Assembly (NCBI RefSeq): GCF_040807025.1
Contig: NC_090951.1
Coordinates: 29,849,573 to 29,913,572 of the forward strand
DNA: 64,000 nt
Direction: 5' to 3'
From: Struthio camelus
Lineage: Eukaryota; Chordata; Aves; Struthioniformes; Struthionidae
Shown: positions 37,301-48,517 of the stretch, piece by piece
How positions within the stretch are numbered: position 1 is the first letter of the stretch
Layout: the number at the start of each line of letters is the position of its first letter
Notes under the pieces: generated by a model
What the model saw: the letters and a program-made list of their open reading frames with translations, nothing else
What the model was told of the DNA's origin: nothing
Database searches by the model: none
Program-made: the position numbers and the translations under genes

Positions 37301-40300
37301 AGCTAAGCCCTAAAATTAAGCCGGGGGTGAAGTGGGGGGGGGGGGGGACAGACTTACTCCTTGTCCCCTTGGAGGTGAAGCGCCAGCTTGTGGAAAGTCA
37401 GGTAGCAATCCGAGGCATCAGCAGCCACCTGGTCCTCCTGGCACACTGCATAGGACAGAAAAAAGAAAAAGCAAGCAGTGACAGCCGATTTGCTCCTTAG
37501 ATGAGGATGAGGAGCTGGAGCTGGAGCAGGGCTTCGCTGGAGCGGGGCCAGCCAGGGCTCCCTGCCTGGGGGTTTCACCACCGAGCCACATGAAGGACAC
37601 TGCGGGCATCAAGCATGTGTGTTTGGAGAGGTGCTGCACTTGGCCCAGAACCACAAGTCCCTGTGAAGGTTTCCAAAAGACTCAGGACAGTCGAAGTCGG
37701 GGCAGGCAGGACTGCTTTACACCTGGATGCAGAGTTTCTGCTTGCAGCGCCCCGAGTCCAGCAAAGCTAGTCTACGGAGCACCTCTCTCCACGCTTCAGA
37801 TACCTCTCAGCTTCACTAGCTGCTGTCATCAGTGACTTGGTTGTGCCCTAAAGTCACCTGGAAAATCTGGGCAGTAGCATACAGCCCACGAGCCAGAGTG
37901 GGTAGAGAATTAAGTCATATTGCAGAGAGCTTGGAAATGGTAATATATTGTCACTGAGAGCTTCGTGCTACTATCCCATTGGGAGCTCTCCAGAGGTTGG
38001 AAAATGTATTTGGAGGCAAATAGGATAAACCACCTCCCTCTCACCCCGTCAGGGAGGGTGGAGGAACGCAGCTGGCTTCTGACCCTTTTGGTCTAAGCCG
38101 TGAGCTATTGACCTTCCCAAGGAAGACGCTTCATTTGCCATAGCACACCTCAGGCCTGACCTGGAGATAGCCAAAAAAGCAGACTGTAAGGATGTTCAAA
38201 CCTCCATTTAGTTCACTCTTTTGAGAACTTCCCAAATTTTTTTTCAAGTCATCCTGCACTGAAAGAGATAAAAGCCAGTCCCAAAGGTAGGACAGAAGGC
38301 TGGGCAGTTCTTTGTGTAAATCGGCATTATCTTGCTACAATGATTTGTACCAGCTTCCTCTGCTTGGTCTGTTAAAGCAGAGGAAGCTCTACCAGCTCTT
38401 CAAGGACCAGGTTGTCTCTTGCCCTGGGGGCATGGAAGAGCACAGGGCCATCTCTGGATGCCATCCGATCACCACGGAGGAGAGCGGGGCCAGCACCGGC
38501 TTCCCCGCTCCCAGTCATGGCACATCCTGCTGCCTTGGAGGAAGCCCACGTGCAGAGCACCTAAGCAGCTAGTGGCCCCCAGCTCTTACTTACTCAGTTT
38601 AATGTTTATCTGGAGATCAATTGAAGACTCGATTTCAAAATCGACTGAATGAAAAAGCTGCAAACTGCAACGGAAGAACAGAAAATGTTCAGCAACCACA
38701 CATCCCCGTGACGGGAGCAGGTCTCCTTGACTGGGCGCCAGCAGCGGGCTGGGTTTTCTAACACTGTTGGCAGCAGTCCTTGCACGATGCTGTACAAAAT
38801 GCCAGTGTGCTGCAGCCCAGCACAAAACCTCTGGCTTCAAACCATTGCAAACCATTGCCATAGCAGCACTTAGGAGAATGGGAGCATTAAGCCCGTTTTT
38901 TTTTTCACGCCCAGATCTTTGCCCCTTGGACAAAAAGGGCACGGGACCGTTGCCCCAAACCCGCTCCTTTCTGGCGGTAGTTCTGAAGGGTGGTGGGCTT
39001 CAGGGTCTCCAGGAGGCAGCTCTCCCGGAGGGAGGGGCTTTGCCACAAACCCACCACAGTATCCTCCTTCCCCGCCCCAGCTAGCTCAGGGAGGGCAGTA
39101 CTGGGCAGGAGACTAGCAGGAGAAAATTGGGGAGAAGCAACAAAGGTGGTGGGAGAAAGCCAACTGCAGATTTTGCCCTTCTCGCCTCCTCGTGCGACCA
39201 AAAGCAATAAGAGGCAGCGTGAGGAGGCTAAGCAGCATTGCTATATAGAGCCTGAACGATGCAAGATTTTAAGCAGCTCTGCCCCAAGAGCTATCAGAGA
39301 GGGAACCTGCAGTTCATACAGGAGCAGTGAAGCAAGCAGGCGGTTCCTGGGTACTTACAACCACACCCCAGCGTAGCCGTAGTTCAGGGTCCCTTTGAAG
39401 ACAGCTGTCACATTTTTAATGGCGATGTCAATGGCATCATTTTCCTTGAGCTCCACCTCACTCTGCTCGATGGACAAGTTGTTGACCTGGATGCTGGAAA
39501 GAACAAGAACCCAGCGCGTCCCCACCCCCGGGGCTGTTCGTAGTGCAGGGCCCCCAGTTGCGGCAGATGCGTTCACTCTCGAGCACATGGCGTTTCCAAA
39601 GGGGCCTGTGCCTCCCCTGGAAAGTGCTTGGGCAGCTTTGCAAACTAGAGGGGCTGAGCACAACGGCCAGACTGCTTTCGCTCAGCCTCGTGCACTGCCC
39701 CCTGCAAACCGAGGTCCTCTCCATTCCTGCAATGTTTCAACAGGAGCACAGGGATTGCTTGAAACGTCCTGAAAGACGTATAGAGCCATGTGCTATGGAA
39801 AAAGCCAGGTTTTATTGCAGTGCTCTTTTGCAGTAGGAAACCCCTCCTATATTTGCATCACTACACATGTTTTCCCCTAATAACAGTCCGGTTAGTAACA
39901 GAGCAAAACGCAGCCTCGTTTACCACAAAATGTTTACAAGTGAAGTCATGCTATAACGAGTGGTTTTGTCAGTGCCAGGCTGCGTCCCATCTTTGCACTG
40001 AATAAGCCACTGGCACCATCTATCGGCGAACGGACCATCAGGAGAGCTCAGAAAGCTCTTTACAGCCCCCATGGACAGAGCTTTCCACTGCAATTTTCAG
40101 AGGTCTGCTCTACCACGTTGTTCTTTGCTGTCTCCCCTGGAAGAGGAACAGCTCCTAAATAACATGTCAGCAACCTAAATCTTGCAATGCAAATTATTTG
40201 TCTGAAAGGCATAGACTAAATCTTGCCACGCAAATTATTTGTCTGAACAGCGTAAGTTGGAAAGGGCATTTGCCCTGGCAGAGCTTGCCCTTTGCTTTAA

Positions 40301-41846
40301 ACAGGAATTACTGCACCGAAGCTTCCTCCCAGGCAGGTTTCTGTTCCCCTCGGTCAGCCTTCACCTCCCACAGTGCGGAAAGGAGCCCAGAAGCGCGCAG
40401 CGACACTCACTTTGTCAGCCCATAGGCCACCTTGCCGAGGAACCGCACAGACCTTTCGCCGGTGACGTTTGGGAATTTGGCATTTCTGAACGCCGCTTGA
40501 ATGACCTGCGCTGTTTCCTGGTTTACTGTACGTGGAAGAAAAGGACAAAGATAACAAACTGCAATCTTTCCTAGTTACAAAGTTGGTCCACGTGCTGCGT
40601 TAAAGCACTACGGAAGAGCTTTATCGACCATCAGACTTAAGGAAGCACTAGAAGTAGCATCGTAGTAAATAGAAAAAAAAAAAAAAAGCCATAACTTCAG
40701 CAGCAGTGCACGTGGCTCGACAGTCACAAATAAGCCATTTCCCAGGGAATCAAGCTCTGCTTTCCCACACCTGACCTGCACTTTAGGGGCAGATTTTGGA
40801 AAGGTCCAGGCCATGCCTGTCCTTCCACTACACAAGCTGTTGACTTTACCCCAGTGCTTTGCTACAGCAGACTCCCAACAAGCTGAGTGATGCTGAGAGC
40901 AGGAGAGATCTGACTCCAAGGAGATCCTGGATTCATCGAATCCGATGGTCCCTGATAGCAGCAAGTAATACCATTTGCCCCCTCTCTGGAAAGAGAGCCA
41001 GGGAAATGAGAGAGCCTGCAAATCACCCAAACTGCAGTCAACTGTTGGTTCTCTAAAGAAAAGCCTCTGGAACCGAGGTTTCTGTACCCATTAGTCTAAA
41101 GTTATTCAGCCTGTTCCAGCCTCAACTTCAGGAACATCTCAGGCAAAGTATGAACTTTGTACAGGAACATTTCCATCGAGAAATACCCACTCTCCGTTTG
41201 GCCCAGCATCCTTCTCCGCAGGTACCACCAGCAGAGGGGATGGGACAGAGCCATTTCTGCTCACCCGTTGCCGAAGCACTAGTTATTCCCCCCCCAACCT
41301 CCACTGCAGAGCCCCAAACCCTTGCAAAAAAACTGCGGGCAAAGGAGAAACACCACTTCTCCACCTCTGCAGCTGGATGCCGAGAGGTGAGATTGCAGCA
41401 AGGAACCGAACATTTTCTCGCTTGCGCTGGTTCTTCCATCACTCCAGCCCCCCAGGAGCAGCTTTGCTAAACACTTGTTGAAGGACAAGCATTGGGTGCA
41501 GTTTTCCAGCTCCTTTCAGAAGCTGTGGCTGTTCAGGTCATACAGGTGCCCATGGTTTAACCTGTGCTCCCACGCAGATGTTAATACATCTCACTAGAAA
41601 AATCATTTCTACAAGAGCTGCAGGAAGCAAGGAACATCCTCACCTGGCTGATCTTCCATCACTCGTTTCTCCTGCTAGGGAGGGAAGAAAAACAGCCCAG
41701 TATAGCAGGGACTTACACAGCAATGCCGCGGGCTTCGTCATCCTGCAGACGATCCCTGTGACGCTGTAAGGTAACGGCCCAAATTCGCAGGCTGCTGTCG
41801 TGCGCACAAGCGCTAGCAAGATCCCGAAGGTCCCCAGCCTCATCAT
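31335..41846 (-). CDS. CETP: CETP, cholesteryl ester transfer protein (complete, 16 exons)
   Basis: CETP is a secreted plasma protein of the BPI/LBP/PLTP lipid-transfer family that exchanges cholesteryl esters and triglycerides between HDL and apoB lipoproteins. Coding exons, all in phase with GT/AG: 41846-41717, 40525-40411, 39493-39359, 38664-38594, 37445-37358, 37199-37130, 36511-36451, 35793-35702, 35386-35207, 34441-34391, 34044-33877, 32312-32245, 32123-32081, 31992-31923, 31594-31509, 31415-31335. They total 1509 bp: 502 residues plus stop (human 493). A signal peptide of 19 residues ([19 protein letters not shown]) precedes a mature N-terminal Cys, as in human. The human disulfide pair has counterparts in LMCQEDQ and VCEEI. 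N-glycosylation sequons include NVTAVF and ENYSDV. The C-terminal lipid-binding helix is [16 protein letters not shown], close to human FPEHLLVDFLQSLS. The second Met at 41843 is an equally possible start. Nothing is broken. Confidence 0.97.
32780..32835. repeat. 20-bp direct duplication in CETP intron
   Basis: The 20-bp sequence acagccaaattaaaaaagaa occurs twice, at 32780-32799 and 32816-32835, in the intron between CETP exons 11 and 12. Only two copies. Confidence 0.75.
40175..40247. repeat. 32-bp near-identical duplication in CETP intron
   Basis: A unit starting 'ctaaatcttg' and ending 'ttatttgtctgaa' occurs at 40175-40206 and 40216-40247 with two mismatches, period 41 bp. It lies in the intron after CETP exon 2. 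Confidence 0.8.
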
Positions 41847-42779
41847 GCCAGCCCAGAGTATCCTTGGCTGGAGCAGAGCGGAGACAAGATCGACTGATCC
41901 TTGGCTGTGGCAAAGGCTGCTTTCACACCGCCAAGCAGAGCTCATTCAGAGCAGGACATGACCTGCTTCCTCTAGTTATCAAAACTCATCACACGTTTCC
42001 TAATCTTCCTATAGTTTCCTTAACCCTCTTCAAGTCACACGCTGCCTTCCTCCCACAGCAGGCGCTTGGTTGCAGGATATAGGTCTCCTGCCAAGGCCAC
42101 TCTGACACGGGAGAGCTGCATCGGTGCTGGCGGAGAAGGTGGGTGCAGAGATTGGAGGGGGAAAAACTAGAGGGAGCAGCCTCCAACTTTGCCCATAGCA
42201 AGTTCATCAGCTGCTCTTAGCAGAGAAATTTCTATGTTATAGGGGTGATTGTGTTTTCCTGCAGTAACTTCTCTGCAAAGCCCTGTTTAAAGGTCCCAGC
42301 CTGCTTTATTAACTACTACCCCCACCCCTGCTTTTAGGTACGTGGCAGGGAAACTGAGGCATTATCCCAGGAAGAGGGGCCCAGGGGGACCCTCCGGCTG
42401 CTGCCACGTGAGCCACATCTCCCACCTCCCTGGAGAGGACCGTGACTACAGGACTGTCGCTCCCATCACCCTGGGGGGCTCTCAGCCTCTCCACTTGATG
42501 GTGGCTGTTTTGGGGACCAATTGCCCAGTTTCCCACCTTCCAAACGAGGAGGAACCTGCCGAGCCAGAGCTTTTCTCATTTGCTATTTAGAAAATATTTA
42601 TTTAGAAAATATTTGAAACAAGTTCAAATCCACTCCTCATGCACCCACAGCTGCCCTGCACCCACAACACAGTGCTGGGGCCCATCACAAAATAAGCTCC
42701 AGGACAAAACAGACCCAGGTTATTTCAGCAACCAAGGGGGAGCCAGGATCCACTTTACCCCTGCGACCAAGGGAGAGGA

Positions 42780-43140
42780 AAGCGCGAGATCTTCGCGATG
42801 CTCGGGGAGCCCGCTCGGCCGCCTGAGAGCGGCGGGCCTGCCGAGCCAGGCAGGGTACCAGCCTGCCCCCTGCCCAGCCCTGGGCTTGCTGGAGCTCAGA
42901 GTTTGCCCCGCGCGGGGCGAGCGCACTTCCTCCAGGCAGCCCCGGCGCCTGGCGGCCCCCACCCTGCCACATTGTTTTCTTCCCAAGTTGAGAAAGTGAA
43001 CGGCCTTGGGTACCCCGGCGGGAGGCACTTGCGGTCACTGACCCGCCAGGGGAAACCGAGCATCTGGAGCCTTCCTCCAGGCTCTGCCAGGGGAACGGCG
43101 TGGGGGCCCAGGGCAGGCTCCCCGCTGCAAGCGGCGCCGG
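42780..43140. other. Small GC-rich block about 1 kb upstream of CETP
   Basis: A local GC- and CpG-rich segment inside otherwise neutral spacer sequence, beginning around 'cgcgagatcttcgcgatg'. It could be an upstream CETP regulatory element or an unannotated transcript start. The overlapping open frames on both strands are composition effects. No known motif set is recognised. Confidence 0.35.
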
Positions 43141-45689
43141 GCTGGCCCATCCCGCGTTACAAATCAACAGCCACTTGTTGGGAACGTTTATAGAAGGAAG
43201 CAGCGCACAACATGCCCCCAAGACCTCTATCCATCCCAGCTGCGCCAGCTCCTACGCAGCTACCTGGAGCCATTGTTACAGCCCCGCAGCGTCCTTACTG
43301 TCCTGGCAGCCCTGACACCTGGAGAGGGGAAACATCTTCACAGGGAAGCTGCAAAGGGCACAAACCTGTTGTTCCGCTGGGCTGTTACAAAGGGACCTGA
43401 GCTCCCGGTCCCCTTAAGCATTTAATTTAAATAGGCTTTAACGAATGCAAGCCTTCTGCTGGCTTTGGTTTCTGTCCTTTGGCTCATGTCTCTCACGCAT
43501 CTAGTCCTTCCACAGGCAGAAGAGGGATGTTAGAGCAGTGGCCAAAGTCTGGGGAAGGCCTAGCTCTACAGCGAGAAGGCGAGGAGGCTCAAGCAAGGAA
43601 GCCGCTCCACAGAGGCTGATGTCAGATAGCTGTCTGTAAAATTAAGCTGCCAGTAAAATTAAATGAGCGCAGGACCCAACAGGCCAGAGTCGCTCTTTGC
43701 CTGGGGCAGAAATTCATGCCAGCGCGAAGGAAAGGGGAAACCAGGGCATTCTGATATGGGGGCATCTGGCACTGGTGTCTAAGGTTCAGCAGGGGCAGAA
43801 GAGCGAGGAGCAGATCCCGTGCACTGCTGCAAGTACACCCAGCACTTTTGCAGCGCCCTCCCGGGCCAGCTCCCATGCTCCTTCACCACTTCAGATGCTT
43901 CCTCTAACAGACAGCCTGGAAAAGCAGGAAAGAGAGGGGACTCGCGGGCATCGACCTCCAGCAGGAATGGGAAAGTCAGCGACTTTCCGACTACAGTAGC
44001 AAAAGCATCTGGAGTGCAGAGGTGCAGGGGGCATCCTTGCCCTTAAGTAACCAGCTGGAGGAGGCTGCAACAGCAGGGACGCAGTAGCGAGCCCTCCCGC
44101 TCGGTGCAAGCCAGGCTGCGCTAGCAGGAGTCAGGGCACTTGCCTCCCTGGCCTCCTTGCCTTTTTTTGCTGAAAAGTAACACAGTTTAAGCAGAGCTGC
44201 TTGCAAGTAGCTTCTCCGCTGCATTGAATGAGACATGGGCACGCGCGAGAGGGTGGTGCGGGAACACTGAGTGAGGAAATAATGTTATTTTGCCATTTAA
44301 AAATCCAAAGAGAGGTTAATTCCCAGCTTGAAGTTGTGACCATGACAGGTTTTCATATTAGGCAGCAATTAAACCTACAAACTCCTGTTTATGATCACAA
44401 GGTTTTAAAAGGTAATAAATATCACTTTAGAAGCAAATAATCCATGACTTTAACAACAGAAAGAAATCTCAAGTATGTCTTTCACAAACTTGCCCTGAAA
44501 CCAAACTGACATCTTCCCTCCCAGCATCACCAGAGACCCAGAATAGCTAGCAGGTCATAGCCCCAAGTCAGCCTAGGGTTTTCACAGGTGCAACTGCTGA
44601 AGCCCAGTAAGAGAGCAGCCAGTTGCATCTCTGTGCAGCACTCACTGCACTGCCAAACCCAGACTGAAAAAGCATCAATACAACTATTGCTGCTGACACA
44701 AGCAGCTCTGGGTGGTTCTTTGCTAGGCAGCACATGCCAGTGAGGAAGCCAACATAAAACATGCATGGAAGAAACATCTTCCAGTGGCTACCGTTTGCCC
44801 AACGCTCCTTGGCAGGCAACTGAGAATTAACCAGTCTCAGGCTTTTCACCATGAGCTTGTGATGCTGGCCAAAGAGCAGGCCTAGTGTTTTACCCTCAGG
44901 ATATCACTCAATTTGATATTCAAACAAAACTAAACACTAGCAGAAGTCTCAAGTCTGAACGTAACAGCTCTGCAAATCCCACTCTGTCCTCTCATGTACC
45001 AAACAGCTACAAACAGATTGCAGTCACAAGGTGAAAGACTAAAGCAAGGTTGCAACACTTTGCTGCAAGAATGCACAGCTGTTCCAATGTCCCCAGCCGC
45101 AGAGGACTGAGGGGAGAATAACGTATGGGCACAAGCACAATAACTCTCTGCAGAGAAGGGGAAATTAGGCCCCTCCAAAGTTTGTGCTGAGCAGCAACCT
45201 CAGGCTCATTTTGTGTTCTCTGTCAGTTGAGGACAGAAGAAATCCATGGCAATAAACAGGACCTCAACAACTCTTCAAATAAATGATCTTTTAGATATAT
45301 CTACAGTGAGAAGACAAAAGCCCGAGATAAGGCATACTGTTCTTTTCTCTCTTGACCTGTTTGCCAGCAAGGACAAGGATCTGCTCACAATCGGGGGAAG
45401 CAGCCAGAGGCTTTCAGAAAACAAAGCAGTAGAGAAGCTGGTTTTATTCCACCGCTCGCTTTGCCGCCCTGTGGCCGGTCACAACCTATACACCAGGTTG
45501 GTTTCAGCAGTGAGCTGGACAGCACACTGATGTCTGAACAAATACATCAGTTGCAGTAGCGTTCACACCACAAGCATGAAGATACGACATAGCAGGAGGA
45601 TCACTCAGTTTAAACTTTGTGCCCTAAGCCAAACCATTTCTCCCTTTCCAGCTTTCTAAGCCTGTAACCCCAAAGTTGCAGAAAAACTG

Positions 45690-46470
45690 GTTTAGAAAGG
45701 GCCTCAAGAAGTCACCTGCCTGCTTCTGCTGTCCCAGCACAGGATCACATTATTCCTTACTATTGTTTATTCTGTTTCCTGAAAACTTCTCACACTGCAA
45801 GTTGCCGATGTTCACTTTTTACTCATGTCTAATAACCTCAATTCCCTTGACTAATTTAAGGCTGGTGTCAAGTGCCTCACCCACAGCTGACATGCAGGTT
45901 ATCCCCTTCTTTGCAATATTCACCTATTTGAATATTTCCACCACCCTTTCTCTAAGCTAAGCAGCCTCAGCTCCTTCCATCATCTCACACCAGCCACATT
46001 TCCACACCTCAGTCATCCCAGCTTTCTAGCTCAGCCATAATAAGAGCAGTGCCAACTGCCGCAGAAGCTGAAGGCTTAAGGTTTATTAGAGTAGAGTAAC
46101 ATCAGTTAGAGCTACACTCCCACTCAGCGTAGTATCAGTTGGACACGTTCAGTCTGGGCCACTAACCCACAGACTCCTGGGACAGACGCTCCCATGTTGC
46201 TCTTCAGCTACTGGTGTTCTTATCCGGGTGTAGCACTTTGCAGTTGCCCTCGTTAAATTATGTAGTGCTTACTTCCATGCAATTTGTCCAGTGCTCTGTG
46301 GACCTGCAGTCATCACAAGTTCCCTCCACCCCAATGGCAAACAAATGCATACATGTCACTAAGCCATTTAGAAAATATTCTAAGGCCCAGGAGCCTCATT
46401 CCATCCTTCCAATGACATTAACTACTTTGATCCAAAAATGGCTGGAAACAACACTCTGCCCAGTTTCACA
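45690..46470 (-). repeat. Ancient CR1/L3-type LINE fragment
   Basis: The plus strand shows, in the right antisense order, degraded CR1 landmarks: 'ctttctctaagctaagcagcctcagctcctt', then 'gtgtagcactttgcagttgccctcgttaaatta', then 'atttgtccagtgctctgtggacctgcag'. These correspond to conserved segments upstream of the CR1 3' end. Diverged and interrupted; ends are approximate. Confidence 0.6.
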
Positions 46471-47654
46471 TGGTGCAAGGGTTACAAAAAAACCTCACAA
46501 AAAAAATGAAACTGCTCTTTTACTCCTACATCTCTGATAACTCTTCAGATAAATGTTTCACAGCAGGTAATGCAGCAGTTGATTCTTGTTATCTAAGCAA
46601 CTACTAAAAAAGTTTCTTACTGCCAAAAAATACCCTCTTCAACTGACATGCCTGAGCCCTAGAGTCACGAGATTTAGGCACTTTGCTGAGGCACCCAAAT
46701 TATGACTAGACCAACCCTGTAGAGAAATCCATCATTTTCAAAATGCAATACTGAACACAGGTGGGCTAAACAGCTGCAGCAAGAAGGGAGAGTGGATACA
46801 ACCTCAGAGCATCCTCAAAGGCTTGTTCACTCTGGGTACTTTCCACATAAGTAACAATTCACTAGCTCTGAAACTACTTCATTGAAAGTATTTATAGAAG
46901 ACTATTACTAAATTTTTATCACCTTGCCTGCCTTCCCTCCTATTCCCCCCCCCGCCTTCCTCCCTCCAAAAACAGTTTCCAGCAAATTGAAAATATGGCA
47001 AAAAAGTACTTCTTGGCAACAGGTTCAAAAACAGGAGCTGTTGGCTTCGAACAATGAGTTATCATTAAAAAAAGCTGACTACAGCAGGTAACACTGACAA
47101 ACCATGTTTAATGTCGGTCTAATCCGAAATGGCAAGATCAGGCATTACAGATTAAGCAGTTAAAATTGATTGTACACAAACTCATGCACAATAGTTAGCA
47201 GTTTTACCATCTATCTGCAAGCAGTACTAAGGAAAAGTGGTGCGAGAGTTTCTTGACTATTGTCCCTAGACACAGCATGTTTGAAGATAAATTTAATCCC
47301 TGAGCTAAGATAATGCATTGCAAAGCCACCAGAAGTCACACACTACACCAAAGGGATCAAATTCCAAGCTTTCCAAATACCTGTGGAATTCCTTGCTTCA
47401 AGAACGTCCACAACCTTTGTGCCTACAGCTATTGTTTGCTCATGGAAAGCCATCCAAGGCACTTAAAATACTAAAGGCTGCTGAAGAATATATTCAGGTA
47501 AAAGGTTTAAATATTTGCAAGCATCCTTTTCAACTCACATTGCAGCTCACTTATAATTTTTCCACCAAAAACAAGTCAAGAGTACTACCTGTGCAAAGCA
47601 CAGGCTATTTCCAAATTGTTGTTGAGTGCATGCAAGTACTAAATGCCTGCAAGT

Positions 47655-48517
47655 TTTATTGAAGGCCTTAACTTTATTAGAAATGAAAGGCAACACAATG
47701 AAAAACTACTAACAAATTGCTCCAGAGTGGAAATGCATCTAAGGTGAACACAGAACTTCAGATGGTTTTAATTTTATAACCAAAATCAGTGAAAGAAATC
47801 TGTATGAAATAAATTCTTGATATCTAGAATTGAGTGCATTTATTTTTCTCCCATGATTTGGGAGTAGAAAAGATAGACCTTGATTTTAAAGTATCTGAAT
47901 TTGACAACCGGAAGTTTAACCTGTAACTCAGCTGACCCACAGATAATCGCTTATCAAGAGGTCACTGTCTTCCATTTCTCTGCTTTATCAAACAAGGAAC
48001 TTGCACTGTATGTCTTTCATGGAAAAATATTTACACAGAAAATTTAAGATTAAGTGCTGTTATTGAAGCAATTTAATAAATCCTCCCTAAAAAAGTCTGC
48101 TAATGCATATCTAGCAATTTATTGTTTTGAGATACTACACTCAGTGTAATTTAAATAGCATTTGAAACATTCCAACAGGAATCAGATTGTACTGGAAGAA
48201 GCAATCTGCTTCTCTTACATTTCTGTACACACCTGCCTAGAGCCTGTGCATTAAATGCACAGGTTTACAATGCCAAGCTTCTACATAGGAACCTATTACA
48301 CTACAGAATGAAGTTCTTTGGAATGAAGACAAGCACAGCACATCTCGGTCTCTATGCTGTAATGACTTAAAGGTTTTTTGCAGCTCCGTTTGCTTGGTCA
48401 ATGCAAGCCAGAGAAAACGCCTTCTATTTTCACTCATATTTTGGAGTCGGAATTTGATTTAATCAGGTAGATTAAAACTTGCTGAAGCTTCAGACAAGTA
48501 GACTCGTGTCAAATCAG
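47655..48517 (-). other. HERPUD1: Probable HERPUD1 3'UTR with poly(A) signals
   Basis: Downstream of the stop codon the minus strand is AT-rich. It carries AATAAA at 48123-48118, 47844-47839, 47678-47673 and 47660-47655, and ATTAAA near 48077. A 3'UTR of 400-860 nt would be in keeping with the family. Which signal is used cannot be decided here. Confidence 0.45.

Larger units (their letters stand above)
41847..48517. other. CETP-HERPUD1 spacer
   Basis: A 6.7-kb spacer between the CETP 5' end and the HERPUD1 stop codon. It holds the CETP upstream region, a GC-rich block (42780-43140), an ancient LINE (45.7-46.5 kb) and the HERPUD1 3'UTR (about 47.6-48.5 kb). No coding gene recognised; open frames of 60-180 codons here lack motifs and overlap on both strands. 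Confidence 0.6.

Noticed and set aside
42580-43221. Overlapping 100-178 codon frames near 43 kb
   Set aside because: Composition effect of the small GC-rich block; no motifs, no splice context and frames on both strands.
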